The notes below the pieces were generated by a model. The model did no database searches and was not told where the DNA came from. It was given only the letters and a program-made list of their open reading frames with translations. Both the position numbers and the translations under genes were made by a program. A stretch of DNA of 64,000 bases from Eubacterium sp. (GTDB lineage Bacteria; Bacillota; Clostridia; Lachnospirales; Lachnospiraceae), in NCBI GenBank assembly GCA_003486385.1, contig DNFT01000032.1, positions 56,961-120,960 of the forward strand. The letters are read 5' to 3'. Every line of letters starts with the position of its first letter. The first letter of the stretch is position 1. Below, piece after piece: positions 50,437 through 59,452 of this stretch.

Positions 50437-51153
50437 TCACATTCTCCTTTCAAGCTGCATTCTTTTCCTCTCTTCTTCAAAAATAAAACGTATGAGAGCT
50501 TCCCTGTCATCATTCTTAATATTGACAAAGCTTGCTCTGTTATGGAAAATATCTTTTCTGTCATGTGGATGTACAGAATCAATGATCTGTGCTGTAACCT
50601 TAAGAGACTGCTTTGCCGCACCAAGCATATAGTCAAATTCTATGTATACTCTGTCTCCTTTCTTGAAGCCGCACCCTACGAATTTCATTCCGCCACCGCT
50701 TATATCAATTGTCTGTCCATCCATAATATTTCTATTTATTATTTCTTCAGGAATTTCTCCCGTCCTGTCAAAGACAACTGTCAGTGCTTCATCAAGGGGC
50801 ATATATTTAACCGGCATAATCATATCATACCTGAAGAATTGCCTTCTCTGGACTTTTCTAAGTGAAGTCTCAAGCTCAAGAACAAGTACAAACAGATTAT
50901 CCGCCTTATATCTTTTGACAACCTTCACCTTGCTATGATACATTTTTGCCTTACAATAAAAATATGCATTATAATGCGTCCCAATAGATAAAACAACCAT
51001 TCTTCCTTCACTGTATGGCATAGCCACGGAAACCCTTCCGGTATCCTCATCAATATCATATATCTGACTCAGGTACGATATTGTATTCTTCTCCTTGTTG
51101 GCTGTTATTTCATTAAGCTCCAATTTGCCACCGGGTATCAAAATATTTTCCAT
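50437..51153 (-). CDS. YcgR-type PilZ protein, cyclic-di-GMP-responsive flagellar brake
   Basis: Protein of 238 residues. The N-terminal YcgR-N-like beta domain (about 1-95) precedes a PilZ domain whose ligand motif is intact: RKVQRRQFFRYD (RxxxR) and IDISGGGMKFVG (D/NxSxxG). In related bacteria such proteins slow the motor when cyclic-di-GMP is high. Location between flhG and cheB supports this; the predicted EAL and HD-GYP hydrolases elsewhere in the window would oppose it. Confidence 0.88.
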   Translation of the reverse strand: MENILIPGGKLELNEITANKEKNTISYLSQIYDIDEDTGRVSVAMPYSEGRMVVLSIGTHYNAYFYCKAKMYHSKVKVVKRYKADNLFVLVLELETSLRKVQRRQFFRYDMIMPVKYMPLDEALTVVFDRTGEIPEEIINRNIMDGQTIDISGGGMKFVGCGFKKGDRVYIEFDYMLGAAKQSLKVTAQIIDSVHPHDRKDIFHNRASFVNIKNDDREALIRFIFEEERKRMQLERRM

Positions 51154-51167
51154 ACGTATGTTCCCCT

Positions 51168-52079
51168 TTAACTCCTCTTATTATGTTTCAATATGCTGCT
51201 AAAGAAATTACCAATACCTTTTTTCTCTTTAGTATCATGAGCAGGTTCAACTACTCCAATAAGCTTGTTCATGACCTGTTCGTATGATTTCGCCGCAGCA
51301 GCCGCAGGGTAAGCCTTCACAACAGGTGACTGTTGCATAATGGCCTTGACAACAAATTCATCTGTTGGAATACTTCCGAGATATTCTATCTTAAATTTCA
51401 GGAATCGCTCAACCACAGTAGAAAGCTTTTCATACATATTCGGTCCGTCATTTGCAGACAATGTCCTGTTTCCAAGAAGCATTATTCTGGTATTGTCCTT
51501 GTCAAAACCATCAAACATGCTCAGTGCTTTTAAAAGCGCGTATGAATCCGTTATTGAAGTAGGCTCCGGTGTCGCTACAAGAATAACCTCAGGACTTGCC
51601 GCAACGAATTCGAGTACGCTGCTGGAAATCCCGGCGCCTGTGTCAACAATTATCACATCTGCAAGGCTGTCCAGTTCCGAAAGCTTTCCAACCAGCCTTC
51701 TTACCTCCTCCTTGTCAAGATCACCCAGCTTTGCAATTCCCGAACCTCCCGACACAAACATGACCCCTTCAGGACCTTCACATATAATCTCATTTATCTC
51801 TTTTCCCTTGAGCATTAAATCCGCAAGAGTGTACTGAGGTATTGCTCCAAACATAACTTCTATATTGGCAAGTCCGAAATCAGCATCAAATATAATTACT
51901 CTCTTGCCCATCTTTCTAAATAAAAGAGCCAGATTAATCGAACAGCTCGACTTGCCAACACCACCTTTGCCACTTGTAACCGTAATAATCCGTGCATGAT
52001 GTTGCGCTTCGGTATTATCCGCCTGACCGGTTTTACTCTGCTGCTGTACAATCTGTCTCAATCTTTCAGCCTGATCCAT
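51168..52079 (-). CDS. flhG: Flagellar number regulator FlhG (MinD-like ATPase)
   Basis: Protein of 303 residues of the MinD/ParA family. The deviant Walker A is ITVTSGKGGVGKSSCSINLA, and FDADFGLANIEVMFG and IIVDTGAGISSSVLEF are the following conserved strands. The N-terminal DQAERLRQIVQQQ is the FlhF-activating motif of FlhG proteins. The C-terminal amphipathic helix (FFSSILKH) would bind membrane. It directly follows flhF. Confidence 0.95.
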   Translation of the reverse strand: MDQAERLRQIVQQQSKTGQADNTEAQHHARIITVTSGKGGVGKSSCSINLALLFRKMGKRVIIFDADFGLANIEVMFGAIPQYTLADLMLKGKEINEIICEGPEGVMFVSGGSGIAKLGDLDKEEVRRLVGKLSELDSLADVIIVDTGAGISSSVLEFVAASPEVILVATPEPTSITDSYALLKALSMFDGFDKDNTRIMLLGNRTLSANDGPNMYEKLSTVVERFLKFKIEYLGSIPTDEFVVKAIMQQSPVVKAYPAAAAAKSYEQVMNKLIGVVEPAHDTKEKKGIGNFFSSILKHNKRS

Positions 52080-52120
52080 AGGTACTCTCCTCCAATGATT
52101 TATTCATATTCAGGCCAATG

Positions 52121-53356
52121 TCAATTCTCACTGTCCTTTACCTCTCCGATTATAAGACGTTTTGCCAGATCCTGCACATCGACAACCGAAATATCTTCAG
52201 GAACAGCCTGTCCACTTGTTATATACGAAAGGGGCTCTCCCGTATGTATTCTTATATTGAGTATATTTCCGTATGCATTAGTCTCATCAAGCTTTGTAAA
52301 CAGTAACCTAAAATCTTTAATATCCTTATATGCATCTGTTATATTTAAAAGATCCCTATACTTGGTGGTAGCACTCATTACAAGATACTTTTCGATATTT
52401 ATATCGAGTTCCGCCTTCTCGGTGACTTCAAGCAGCTGTTCAAGCTCTCCTACCTGTTCCGTGTTTCTGTGTGAACGTCCTGCCGTATCTATCAGGATTA
52501 AATCATAATCACTGTACTTGTTTAATGCCTCAACAAGCTCTTCCGGTGTAAAGATTACCGAAACAGGAACATCAAGTATTCCCGCATAAGTATTAAGCTG
52601 CTCCACCGCCGCAATCCTATATGTATCGGCAGTTATCAGAGCCACCTTCAATCCCTTATTAAGCTTGAATTCAGAGGCAAGCTTGGCAATGGTTGTTGTC
52701 TTTCCTACACCTGTCGGTCCAAGGAAGAAAACAGCAGTCCTGCCATTATCCGTATTGACAGCCTCCGGTTCACCAAGTTTTAGTATTATCTTCTGATATA
52801 TTGCTGAAATTATATTGTCAATATTGGACTCTTTTTTCAGTGATGTATCAATGTCTTCTATAATCATATTAGCAACCTTTTCATCGACCTCGGACTCAAT
52901 AAGCTTATTATATATCATCCTAAGGTACTTGATATTGCCATTTTCTTTATTTTCCGCGGCTGTACCGCTTTCCTTGGTATCTTCAGCAGTCTTTTCGGCT
53001 CTTATCCTGTCATCCTCATTTTTCTTTATCTGGTCGGCCAGGAGATTCTGCAGGGTATCAAGCTTCTTTTCTATTGATGCCTCTGTGAACGGACCGGATA
53101 CCGAATAATCACGTCTCTCGTTAGTACCCATGATAAATGACCTTGCCTCCTGTACAGGTGCCTGAGGTGCTGCAGTCTGGCTTTCTTTCTCATCGAGTGC
53201 TGCCGTTATCTCAACAAAATCCTTTTTAAACAGTCGTGCAATCCCTCTTTGCTTAACGGTCTTAACATTCAGAACCACCGCACCTGAGCCAAGTTCTTCC
53301 CTTGCCTTAAGCACAGCATCTGTCTCAGTTGCTGCAGTATATTTCTTTACTATCAT
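52121..53356 (-). CDS. flhF: Flagellar SRP-like GTPase FlhF
   Basis: Protein of 411 residues with a variable basic N-terminal domain (MIVKKYTAATETDAVLKARE), a helical N domain and the SRP-type G domain. The P-loop is FLGPTGVGKTTTIAKLA, with ALITADTYRIAAVEQLNTYA, ILIDTAGRSHRN and the LLFTKLDETNAYGNIL guanine site. It positions flagella together with FlhG. The start codon abuts the flhA stop. Confidence 0.96.
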   Translation of the reverse strand: MIVKKYTAATETDAVLKAREELGSGAVVLNVKTVKQRGIARLFKKDFVEITAALDEKESQTAAPQAPVQEARSFIMGTNERRDYSVSGPFTEASIEKKLDTLQNLLADQIKKNEDDRIRAEKTAEDTKESGTAAENKENGNIKYLRMIYNKLIESEVDEKVANMIIEDIDTSLKKESNIDNIISAIYQKIILKLGEPEAVNTDNGRTAVFFLGPTGVGKTTTIAKLASEFKLNKGLKVALITADTYRIAAVEQLNTYAGILDVPVSVIFTPEELVEALNKYSDYDLILIDTAGRSHRNTEQVGELEQLLEVTEKAELDINIEKYLVMSATTKYRDLLNITDAYKDIKDFRLLFTKLDETNAYGNILNIRIHTGEPLSYITSGQAVPEDISVVDVQDLAKRLIIGEVKDSEN

Positions 53357-55390
53357 TTATGCTGTCACCATCCCCACTGATTGTAATTCAACATTTGACT
53401 CTATTTCATTGTAAGATACAACCGTCAAATCTTTCACATAATCGTTAATCATTTTCTTGAAATATATTCTGACAATTGGTGATGTGATAATTATAGGCAT
53501 TTTACCCATATTCTCAAGCTTTTCAACCTCCTGCTTTACAGAATCCACAATCTTCCGGATTCTGTCAGGCGCCAATGTAAGATATGCTCCCTGCTCCGTC
53601 TGCTTGACTGCACCCATTATCTCCTGCTCAACAGCAGGGTCAAGTGTAACCACACTTGAGGTGTCGTTACCTGAGAAATACTTGTTAGAAATAGCCCTCT
53701 TAAGGCTCTGTCTCGCATACTCAGTAAGTATATCCGGATCATGTGTTGTCGCAGCATGGTCTGCTAAGGTTTCAAATATAGTCAACAGGTCTCTAATGGA
53801 AATGCCCTCCTCAAGAAGGTTCTGAAGCACCTTCTGAATATCTCCGACACCCATAAGCTTCGGTACAAGTTCTTCGACAAGAGTCGGGTTGTTCTCCTTA
53901 AGATTGTTGATAAGATTCTGTGTATCCTGTCTTGTGAGAAGCTCAGCAATATGTGAACGTACAACCTCTGTGAGGTGGGTTGCAATGATTGAAGGCGGGT
54001 CAACTACCGTGTAGCCCAGTGACTCGGCGCGTTCTCTCTGTCCTTCAGTTATCCAGATAGCCGGCAGATGGAATGAAGGCTCAAATGTCGGAATACCGGT
54101 AATCTCCTCCTCAACATATCCAGGATTCATAGCCATATAATGATCGAAGAGAATCTCTCCCTCACTAACCTGTATGCCCTTAATCTTTATTATGTACTGG
54201 TTCGGGTTGAGCTGTATGTTATCTCTCAATCGGATAATCGGCACCACCGTACCAAGTTCAATTGCAATCTGTCTTCTTATCATTACAACTCGGTCAAGAA
54301 GATCTCCACCCTGATTGGCATCGGCAAGAGGAATAATTCCATAACCGAATTCCAGTTCAATCGGGTCAACCTGCAGTAGCGAAGTGACATTCTCCGGTTT
54401 TCGGATTTCATTTGCCTCCTCATCAGCCGAATCTGCCTCCTGCTCAATCGCACCTATATCCTGCTTCTTCTTCTGTATATTGCCCCACACAATGAGCAAA
54501 GCACCGAACGGAACAAAAATATACCAAGGCAGTGGTGTGACAACACCAAGAAATATCATCGCTCCACCAACCATGAAGAATGCCTTAGGCATTGAGAAAA
54601 GCTCTTCGACAAGCTCCTGCGTGAGATCCTTGTCCTTCGTAGCCTTGGTGATAATGATACCTGTCGATAAAGATATAAGCAGCGACGGAATCTGACTTAC
54701 AAGACCATCACCGATTGTAAGAATGGTATATGTAGTGAGGGCATCATTGATATTCATTCCCTTTCTCATAACACCCATGATAATACCGCCTACGATATTG
54801 ACAACAGTGATAATAAGTCCCGCTGTGGCATCTCCCTTAACATACTTCGTGGCACCATCCATTGCTCCGAAGAAGGAGGATTCCTGCTGCAGCTTCTCTC
54901 TTCTCAGCATTGCTTCCTTGTCGCTGATAGCTCCTGTGTTGAGGTCGGCATCAATTGCCATCTGTTTACCCGGCATGGCATCAAGTGTGAATCGGGCAGT
55001 TACCTCGGCAACTCTCTCAGTACCTTTGTTGATAACCATGAACTGAACCAGAATAAGAATAAGGAATACTATGATACCGATTACAAGATCATTTCCGCCA
55101 ACGAATTCACCGAATACCCTTACCACATTACCGGGATCTCCTGTACCTAAGATAAGCTTGGTAGAGGATACGTTGAGTGAAATCCTGAATATGGTTGTGA
55201 AAAGCAGGATGGTTGGAAAAGCCTGCATATCAAGCGGTTCCTTTGAAAACAGCGCCATAAACAAAATCACAAGTGCAACTGCCATATTAAATGCAAGAAG
55301 TACATCAAGCAATGCACTCGGAACCGATATTATAAGAAAAACAATGGCTGCAAGAATATATAATCCTACAAACAAATCTGATTTTTTCAT
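53357..55390 (-). CDS. flhA: Flagellar export gate protein FlhA
   Basis: Protein of 677 residues. About eight membrane helices occupy residues 1-310, including the conserved cytoplasmic FHIPEP-type loop (RVAEVTARFTLDAMPGKQMA and DADLNTGAISDKEAMLRR). A linker and the cytoplasmic substrate-docking domain (about 350-677) follow. Length and motifs are canonical. It lies between flhB and flhF as in Bacillus. AAAGG precedes the ATG. Confidence 0.97.
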   Translation of the reverse strand: MKKSDLFVGLYILAAIVFLIISVPSALLDVLLAFNMAVALVILFMALFSKEPLDMQAFPTILLFTTIFRISLNVSSTKLILGTGDPGNVVRVFGEFVGGNDLVIGIIVFLILILVQFMVINKGTERVAEVTARFTLDAMPGKQMAIDADLNTGAISDKEAMLRREKLQQESSFFGAMDGATKYVKGDATAGLIITVVNIVGGIIMGVMRKGMNINDALTTYTILTIGDGLVSQIPSLLISLSTGIIITKATKDKDLTQELVEELFSMPKAFFMVGGAMIFLGVVTPLPWYIFVPFGALLIVWGNIQKKKQDIGAIEQEADSADEEANEIRKPENVTSLLQVDPIELEFGYGIIPLADANQGGDLLDRVVMIRRQIAIELGTVVPIIRLRDNIQLNPNQYIIKIKGIQVSEGEILFDHYMAMNPGYVEEEITGIPTFEPSFHLPAIWITEGQRERAESLGYTVVDPPSIIATHLTEVVRSHIAELLTRQDTQNLINNLKENNPTLVEELVPKLMGVGDIQKVLQNLLEEGISIRDLLTIFETLADHAATTHDPDILTEYARQSLKRAISNKYFSGNDTSSVVTLDPAVEQEIMGAVKQTEQGAYLTLAPDRIRKIVDSVKQEVEKLENMGKMPIIITSPIVRIYFKKMINDYVKDLTVVSYNEIESNVELQSVGMVTA

Positions 55391-55424
55391 GATTTCTACC
55401 TTTCACCAGTTAAGAACCTTCTGA

Positions 55425-56612
55425 TTATGTCCTTTTATTCTTAATATTATATACAAATGCCAAAACTTCTGCAACTGCCTGATAAAGTTCCGGTGGAATT
55501 TCCTCATCTAATTCTACATTATAATACAGCATACGCGCAAGAGGTTTGTTCTCAACAATTTCAATATTGTTTTCCCTTGCTGCCTCCTTAATCTTAGTCG
55601 CAAGATAATCCTCTCCTTTTGCTACAACAACAGGTGCCTTTCCCTTATTCTGCTCATATTTCAGTGCAACTGCAAAATGAGTCGGGTTCGTGATAACCAC
55701 ATCCGCCTCCGGAACCGCCTGCATCATTCGTCGTCTTGACGCCTCAGACATCTTCTGCCGTATCTTATTCTTGACCTCAGGATTTCCTTCTGTATTCTTC
55801 CACTCATCCTTGACTTCCTGTTTGGTCATCATCATGTCTTTTCTGAATTTACGCTTTTCAAACACATAATCCGCTATACCTATTATAGTATATATAACAC
55901 ATATAACCGTCCCAATATCAAATATTATATCTCCCAAAAGCATAATGGCAGAAATCAACGGAATGTCATACAGCATATATATGTCCGACATTCTTGACTT
56001 AAGCTTATTATAAACCACAATAAATATTACTACAAGTATCACAACCTGTTTAATCAGCGAGACAAGTGTTCTCACTGAGAACATTCTCTTTATACCGTTT
56101 ATAGGATTAAACTTACTTAATTTCGGCTGAAGAGGTTTTGATGTAGGTTTCCATTTTACCTGTGCAAGTTCAATAACAATAGCAATTATAAAGCCAATTC
56201 CAAAAAAAGGAATCAATAATTTTAACATATCAAGTGCAGCAGACTGAATAAGTGCTATAGTATACTGCATATTGTACTCGCCGTGGGTAGATGTGAAAAG
56301 ATCTCCTATCTGTGTGTAATTTTTATTGAAGCACTCAATGAAGCCCTCACCCATATTTCCTACCGTGAATCTTAAAACCATGAATAGGACAAGCAGCATA
56401 ACAGCAGACGTCAAATCCTTTCCTTTAGCTACCTGTCCTTCATTTCTGGCATCAGAAAGTTTTTTTGCTGTAGGTTCCTCAGTCTTTTCTCCGCCCGGTC
56501 CGTCCTTGGCAAAAAACTGTAAAGAAAAAGCCGGACATTTAATGTCTAGACCATTTTTTCTTCCATAAGATGTCATATCTGTATATCGCCTTTTATGTCC
56601 AAACATCTTCAC
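55425..56612 (-). CDS. flhB: Flagellar export switch protein FlhB
   Basis: Protein of up to 395 residues. Four membrane helices (about 85-245) precede a cytoplasmic domain with the autocleavage motif NPTH in ADVVITNPTHFAVALKYE. The N-terminus contains GEKTEEPTAKKLSDARNEGQ, the usual FlhB opening, preceded by about 40 extra residues. A GTG start at 56612 gives a 4-bp GTGA overlap with fliR; an ATG at 56606 is the alternative. It sets export specificity. Confidence 0.95.
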   Translation of the reverse strand: MKMFGHKRRYTDMTSYGRKNGLDIKCPAFSLQFFAKDGPGGEKTEEPTAKKLSDARNEGQVAKGKDLTSAVMLLVLFMVLRFTVGNMGEGFIECFNKNYTQIGDLFTSTHGEYNMQYTIALIQSAALDMLKLLIPFFGIGFIIAIVIELAQVKWKPTSKPLQPKLSKFNPINGIKRMFSVRTLVSLIKQVVILVVIFIVVYNKLKSRMSDIYMLYDIPLISAIMLLGDIIFDIGTVICVIYTIIGIADYVFEKRKFRKDMMMTKQEVKDEWKNTEGNPEVKNKIRQKMSEASRRRMMQAVPEADVVITNPTHFAVALKYEQNKGKAPVVVAKGEDYLATKIKEAARENNIEIVENKPLARMLYYNVELDEEIPPELYQAVAEVLAFVYNIKNKRT

Positions 56613-57394
56613 CCGGCATACATTCCTTTCACTATATCCACAATATTTCCCTTAATCGCTTCCATCAGAAAATTAGATACCGAAGGAAGTAACGAGACTG
56701 TTAAATACATAACAAACAAACCAACCAGAATTTTCATCTGCATTCCTATTGCAAACATATTCAGCTGTGGTGCAATCCTTGACATGATACCCAGTATACA
56801 GCTCATAAGTGTAAGTGTGATAAACACAGGAAGTGCTATTCTGAAGCCAATCACAAAATAATCTGAAACAAATCCAATCACCGTATTATACATCGTCGGT
56901 TTTAATATTGCAGCACCCACAGGAATAACAGTATACGTGTCTACAATTGCCTGAATCAAAAACCTGTGAAGCCCCGAAACCATCATCAACAGTAATACAA
57001 CATAATAGTACAACTGCCCCGACAAATTAACCTGCATTTTGGTAGCCGGATCATACATTGTAGCCATAGACAAACCGATATCGATATCAATTATATAGCC
57101 TGCAAAGTGAACCGCCTGTATACAAAGATTTGCACAAAAACCTATTGAAAGCCCGACAATTGATTCCTTAAGCACCAGAATTGCATAGCCTATCACTCCA
57201 TCATACGAATAACTTTGTTCCGGAAATACACACATAATAATATAAGATAAAAAGACTGCAAGCCCAATCTTGGTTCTTGCCGGAACATTGCTCATCGAAA
57301 AGAAAGGCGCCGTATACAAAAAGCTTGCCACACGTACCAATATTAACAAATATAATTCCCACTGCGTAAACAGTGCATCCGCATTAACTGTCAT
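56609..57394 (-). CDS. fliR: Flagellar export protein FliR
   Basis: Polytopic protein of 261 residues with about six helices, forming the export gate with FliP and FliQ. The N-terminal YLLILVRVASFLYTAPFFS and VPARTKIGLAVFLSY, and the central GFCANLCIQAVHFAGYIID, are typical. GAGG precedes the ATG. It overlaps flhB by four bases. Confidence 0.95.
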   Translation of the reverse strand: MTVNADALFTQWELYLLILVRVASFLYTAPFFSMSNVPARTKIGLAVFLSYIIMCVFPEQSYSYDGVIGYAILVLKESIVGLSIGFCANLCIQAVHFAGYIIDIDIGLSMATMYDPATKMQVNLSGQLYYYVVLLLMMVSGLHRFLIQAIVDTYTVIPVGAAILKPTMYNTVIGFVSDYFVIGFRIALPVFITLTLMSCILGIMSRIAPQLNMFAIGMQMKILVGLFVMYLTVSLLPSVSNFLMEAIKGNIVDIVKGMYAG

Positions 57395-57445
57395 AAACCT
57401 TCATTCCTCACTATGTCATAATGGCTTATTTTCATTTAACGGGAA

Positions 57446-57718
57446 TCAGAACCCGCACAACGTATTGAATGAGCCCCATAAATCATTCATAAAATCAGTA
57501 AGATTGTTTCCAATCCAGCCTGCAAGAAGCATAAGAGTCAGGAAAACAGCTATAATTTTCGGTACAAATGTAAGTGTCTGCTCCTGAATTGAAGTTATAG
57601 TCTGAAATATACTTATTATAAGTCCCACAATCAATGAAACCAGAAGAAGCGGAGCAGAACATTTAATTACAAGAAAAAGTGCTTCACGCATTATATCTAT
57701 AACCTGCTGTTCAGTCAT
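57446..57718 (-). CDS. fliQ: Flagellar export protein FliQ
   Basis: From the ATG at 57718 (GAGGG five bases upstream) the protein is 90 residues, standard for FliQ; in-frame sequence before it is not needed. Two hydrophobic helices and the motif IVGLIISIFQTITSIQEQTL with TFVPKIIAVFLTLMLLAGWI are diagnostic. Confidence 0.95.
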   Translation of the reverse strand: MTEQQVIDIMREALFLVIKCSAPLLLVSLIVGLIISIFQTITSIQEQTLTFVPKIIAVFLTLMLLAGWIGNNLTDFMNDLWGSFNTLCGF

Positions 57719-57790
57719 ATTAACCCTCTTTTCTCTAAATATCAAATCAGCCCCCACCTAAGTGGAGGCAGTATCTAGCGTGGCATTATT

Positions 57791-58627
57791 CTAATGATAG
57801 AATGTCTTTACAAGATTGCCGATAACCAGGTTCCAGCCGTCTGCTATAATAAACAGCAGAATCTTGAAAGGCATCGAAATAGTGGTCGGCGGAAGCATCA
57901 TCATACCCATCGACATCAAGGTAGAAGCAACAACCATATCGATTACAATGAAAGGTATGTATATAACAAATCCTATTATAAAGGCTGTTCTAAGCTCACT
58001 TACAATAAAGCTTGGAATGAGCACTGAAGTCGGAATGTCGTCCTCAGATGTAACATCCTGTGTACCTGCAATCTCAAGGAACATCTTTATGTCCTTCCTG
58101 CTTGTCTGTCCCAGCATGAAGGTTCTTATAGGCTCCATTCCCTTTTCGAATGCTTCCTCAGCCTTAATCTCTCCTGCCGATAAAGGCTTAATCGCATCAT
58201 TATACACGGTATTAAGTGTAGGTGCCATAATAAAAAATGTCAAAAACAGCGCAAGTCCTACAATTATCTGATTTGGTGGAACAGTCTGTGTATTAAGCGC
58301 TGCTCTGGTGAAATGCAGAACTATAACTATTCTTGTAAATGATGTCAGCATTATAAGAATGGACGGCGCTAGTGAAATAACTGTTAGTATGGCAAGCATC
58401 TGTAATACACTTGCCATATTCTCATCGCCGGCTGCCACTCCTATAGTCAGGAGATTATGATCCGTAGACGCTGTGGTCTGCTCCTCACCTCCGGTGTTAC
58501 CGGTAATATTGGTTCCCTCAGCAGCATAGACAGACCTTTCTGAATTCATAAGCAGAATCATAAAAACAATAGTGAAGAGCATCACAAATCTTAATGCATT
58601 CTTCTTAAAATTCTTTCTAGTGTACAT
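57791..58627 (-). CDS. fliP: Flagellar export protein FliP
   Basis: Protein of 278 residues. A signal peptide (about 1-36, ending near VYAAEG) and a Thr/Gly-rich spacer precede four helices. Conserved segments are LTSFTRIVIVLHFTRAALNT, PPNQIIVGLALFLTFFIMAP, ELRTAFIIGFVIYIPFIVID and MMLPPTTISMPFKILLFIIA followed by DGW. It is the core of the export gate. Confidence 0.96.
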   Translation of the reverse strand: MYTRKNFKKNALRFVMLFTIVFMILLMNSERSVYAAEGTNITGNTGGEEQTTASTDHNLLTIGVAAGDENMASVLQMLAILTVISLAPSILIMLTSFTRIVIVLHFTRAALNTQTVPPNQIIVGLALFLTFFIMAPTLNTVYNDAIKPLSAGEIKAEEAFEKGMEPIRTFMLGQTSRKDIKMFLEIAGTQDVTSEDDIPTSVLIPSFIVSELRTAFIIGFVIYIPFIVIDMVVASTLMSMGMMMLPPTTISMPFKILLFIIADGWNLVIGNLVKTFYH

Positions 58628-58633
58628 ATATCC

Positions 58634-59008
58634 TTACCTGTCTTCCTGCTTATCTTCCTGCTCTTTTTTTCTGAATCGGTTGAGAATATTCTCAAATTTC
58701 TCACCGGTGACTTCCTTCTGCTCTGTGACAATATCACCCCCATTAATCTCCCCTAAGAGGGTAACCGTATCCTTACACACTGCAATTGCAAAATACTTAT
58801 CACCGGTACGAACAATCTGAATCAGCTTATTCTGTGAAAGACGCATTGTATCGATAATCTGTATATTAGTACACGATAAATGTCCCTTCTGATAATTACC
58901 GATAAATCTTGTTGTAAAATACGTCATCACAAGCACGATAATAAACAGCACTGCAACAGTTATCAACTGCACAATGCCATTTACCCCTGTAAGAACTGTA
59001 AGGTACAA
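58634..59008 (-). CDS. fliO: Flagellar biosynthesis protein FliO
   Basis: Protein of about 124 residues with an N-terminal helix (LITVAVLFIIVLVMTYFTTR) and a small beta domain (IQIIDTMRLSQNKLIQIVRT, with YFAIAVCKDTVTLLGEI). An acidic-basic tail follows. This is the FliO/FliZ plan, and the gene directly precedes fliP. Start is TTG at 59008, one base after the cheY stop; the exact start is uncertain. It helps assemble FliP. Confidence 0.85.
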   Translation of the reverse strand: MYLTVLTGVNGIVQLITVAVLFIIVLVMTYFTTRFIGNYQKGHLSCTNIQIIDTMRLSQNKLIQIVRTGDKYFAIAVCKDTVTLLGEINGGDIVTEQKEVTGEKFENILNRFRKKEQEDKQEDR

Positions 59009-59009
59009 A

Positions 59010-59372
59010 CTAACCTACTACCTTTCTGACAGCCTCAAGAACTCTATCCTGCTGGAAAGGCTTAACAATAAAATCCTTAGCTCCCGACTGAATAGATTCA
59101 ATAACCATTGCCTGCTGTCCCATAGCTGAACACATGATAACAGTTGCTGAAGGGTCGGCAGCCTTGATTGCCTTAAGAGCCTGAATACCATCCATCTCAG
59201 GCATGGTAATGTCCATAAGAACAAGATCCGGCTTAAGCTCCTGATACTTTTCAACAGCCTTGGCTCCATTCTCAGCTTCGCCAACTACGTTGTAACCGTT
59301 CTTTGTAAGAATGTCTTTAATCATCATTCTCATAAATGCTGCGTCATCGCAAATTAATATATTCTTTGCCAT
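59010..59372 (-). CDS. cheY: Chemotaxis response regulator CheY
   Basis: Single receiver domain of 120 residues. The phospho-acceptor is D54 (LVLMDITMPEMDG), with acid pocket D9 and D10, the switch Ser in VIMCSAMGQ and Lys in DFIVKPFQQ. It controls motor direction through FliM and FliY. It lies between fliY and fliO as in Bacillus. GGAG precedes the ATG. Confidence 0.95.
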   Translation of the reverse strand: MAKNILICDDAAFMRMMIKDILTKNGYNVVGEAENGAKAVEKYQELKPDLVLMDITMPEMDGIQALKAIKAADPSATVIMCSAMGQQAMVIESIQSGAKDFIVKPFQQDRVLEAVRKVVG

Positions 59373-59452
59373 ATAATTTCTCCTCTTGGTGAATATTATT
59401 CATAAGTCTGTTACTATTATACTATAATGCAATCAGATTTGTATACATTTTT

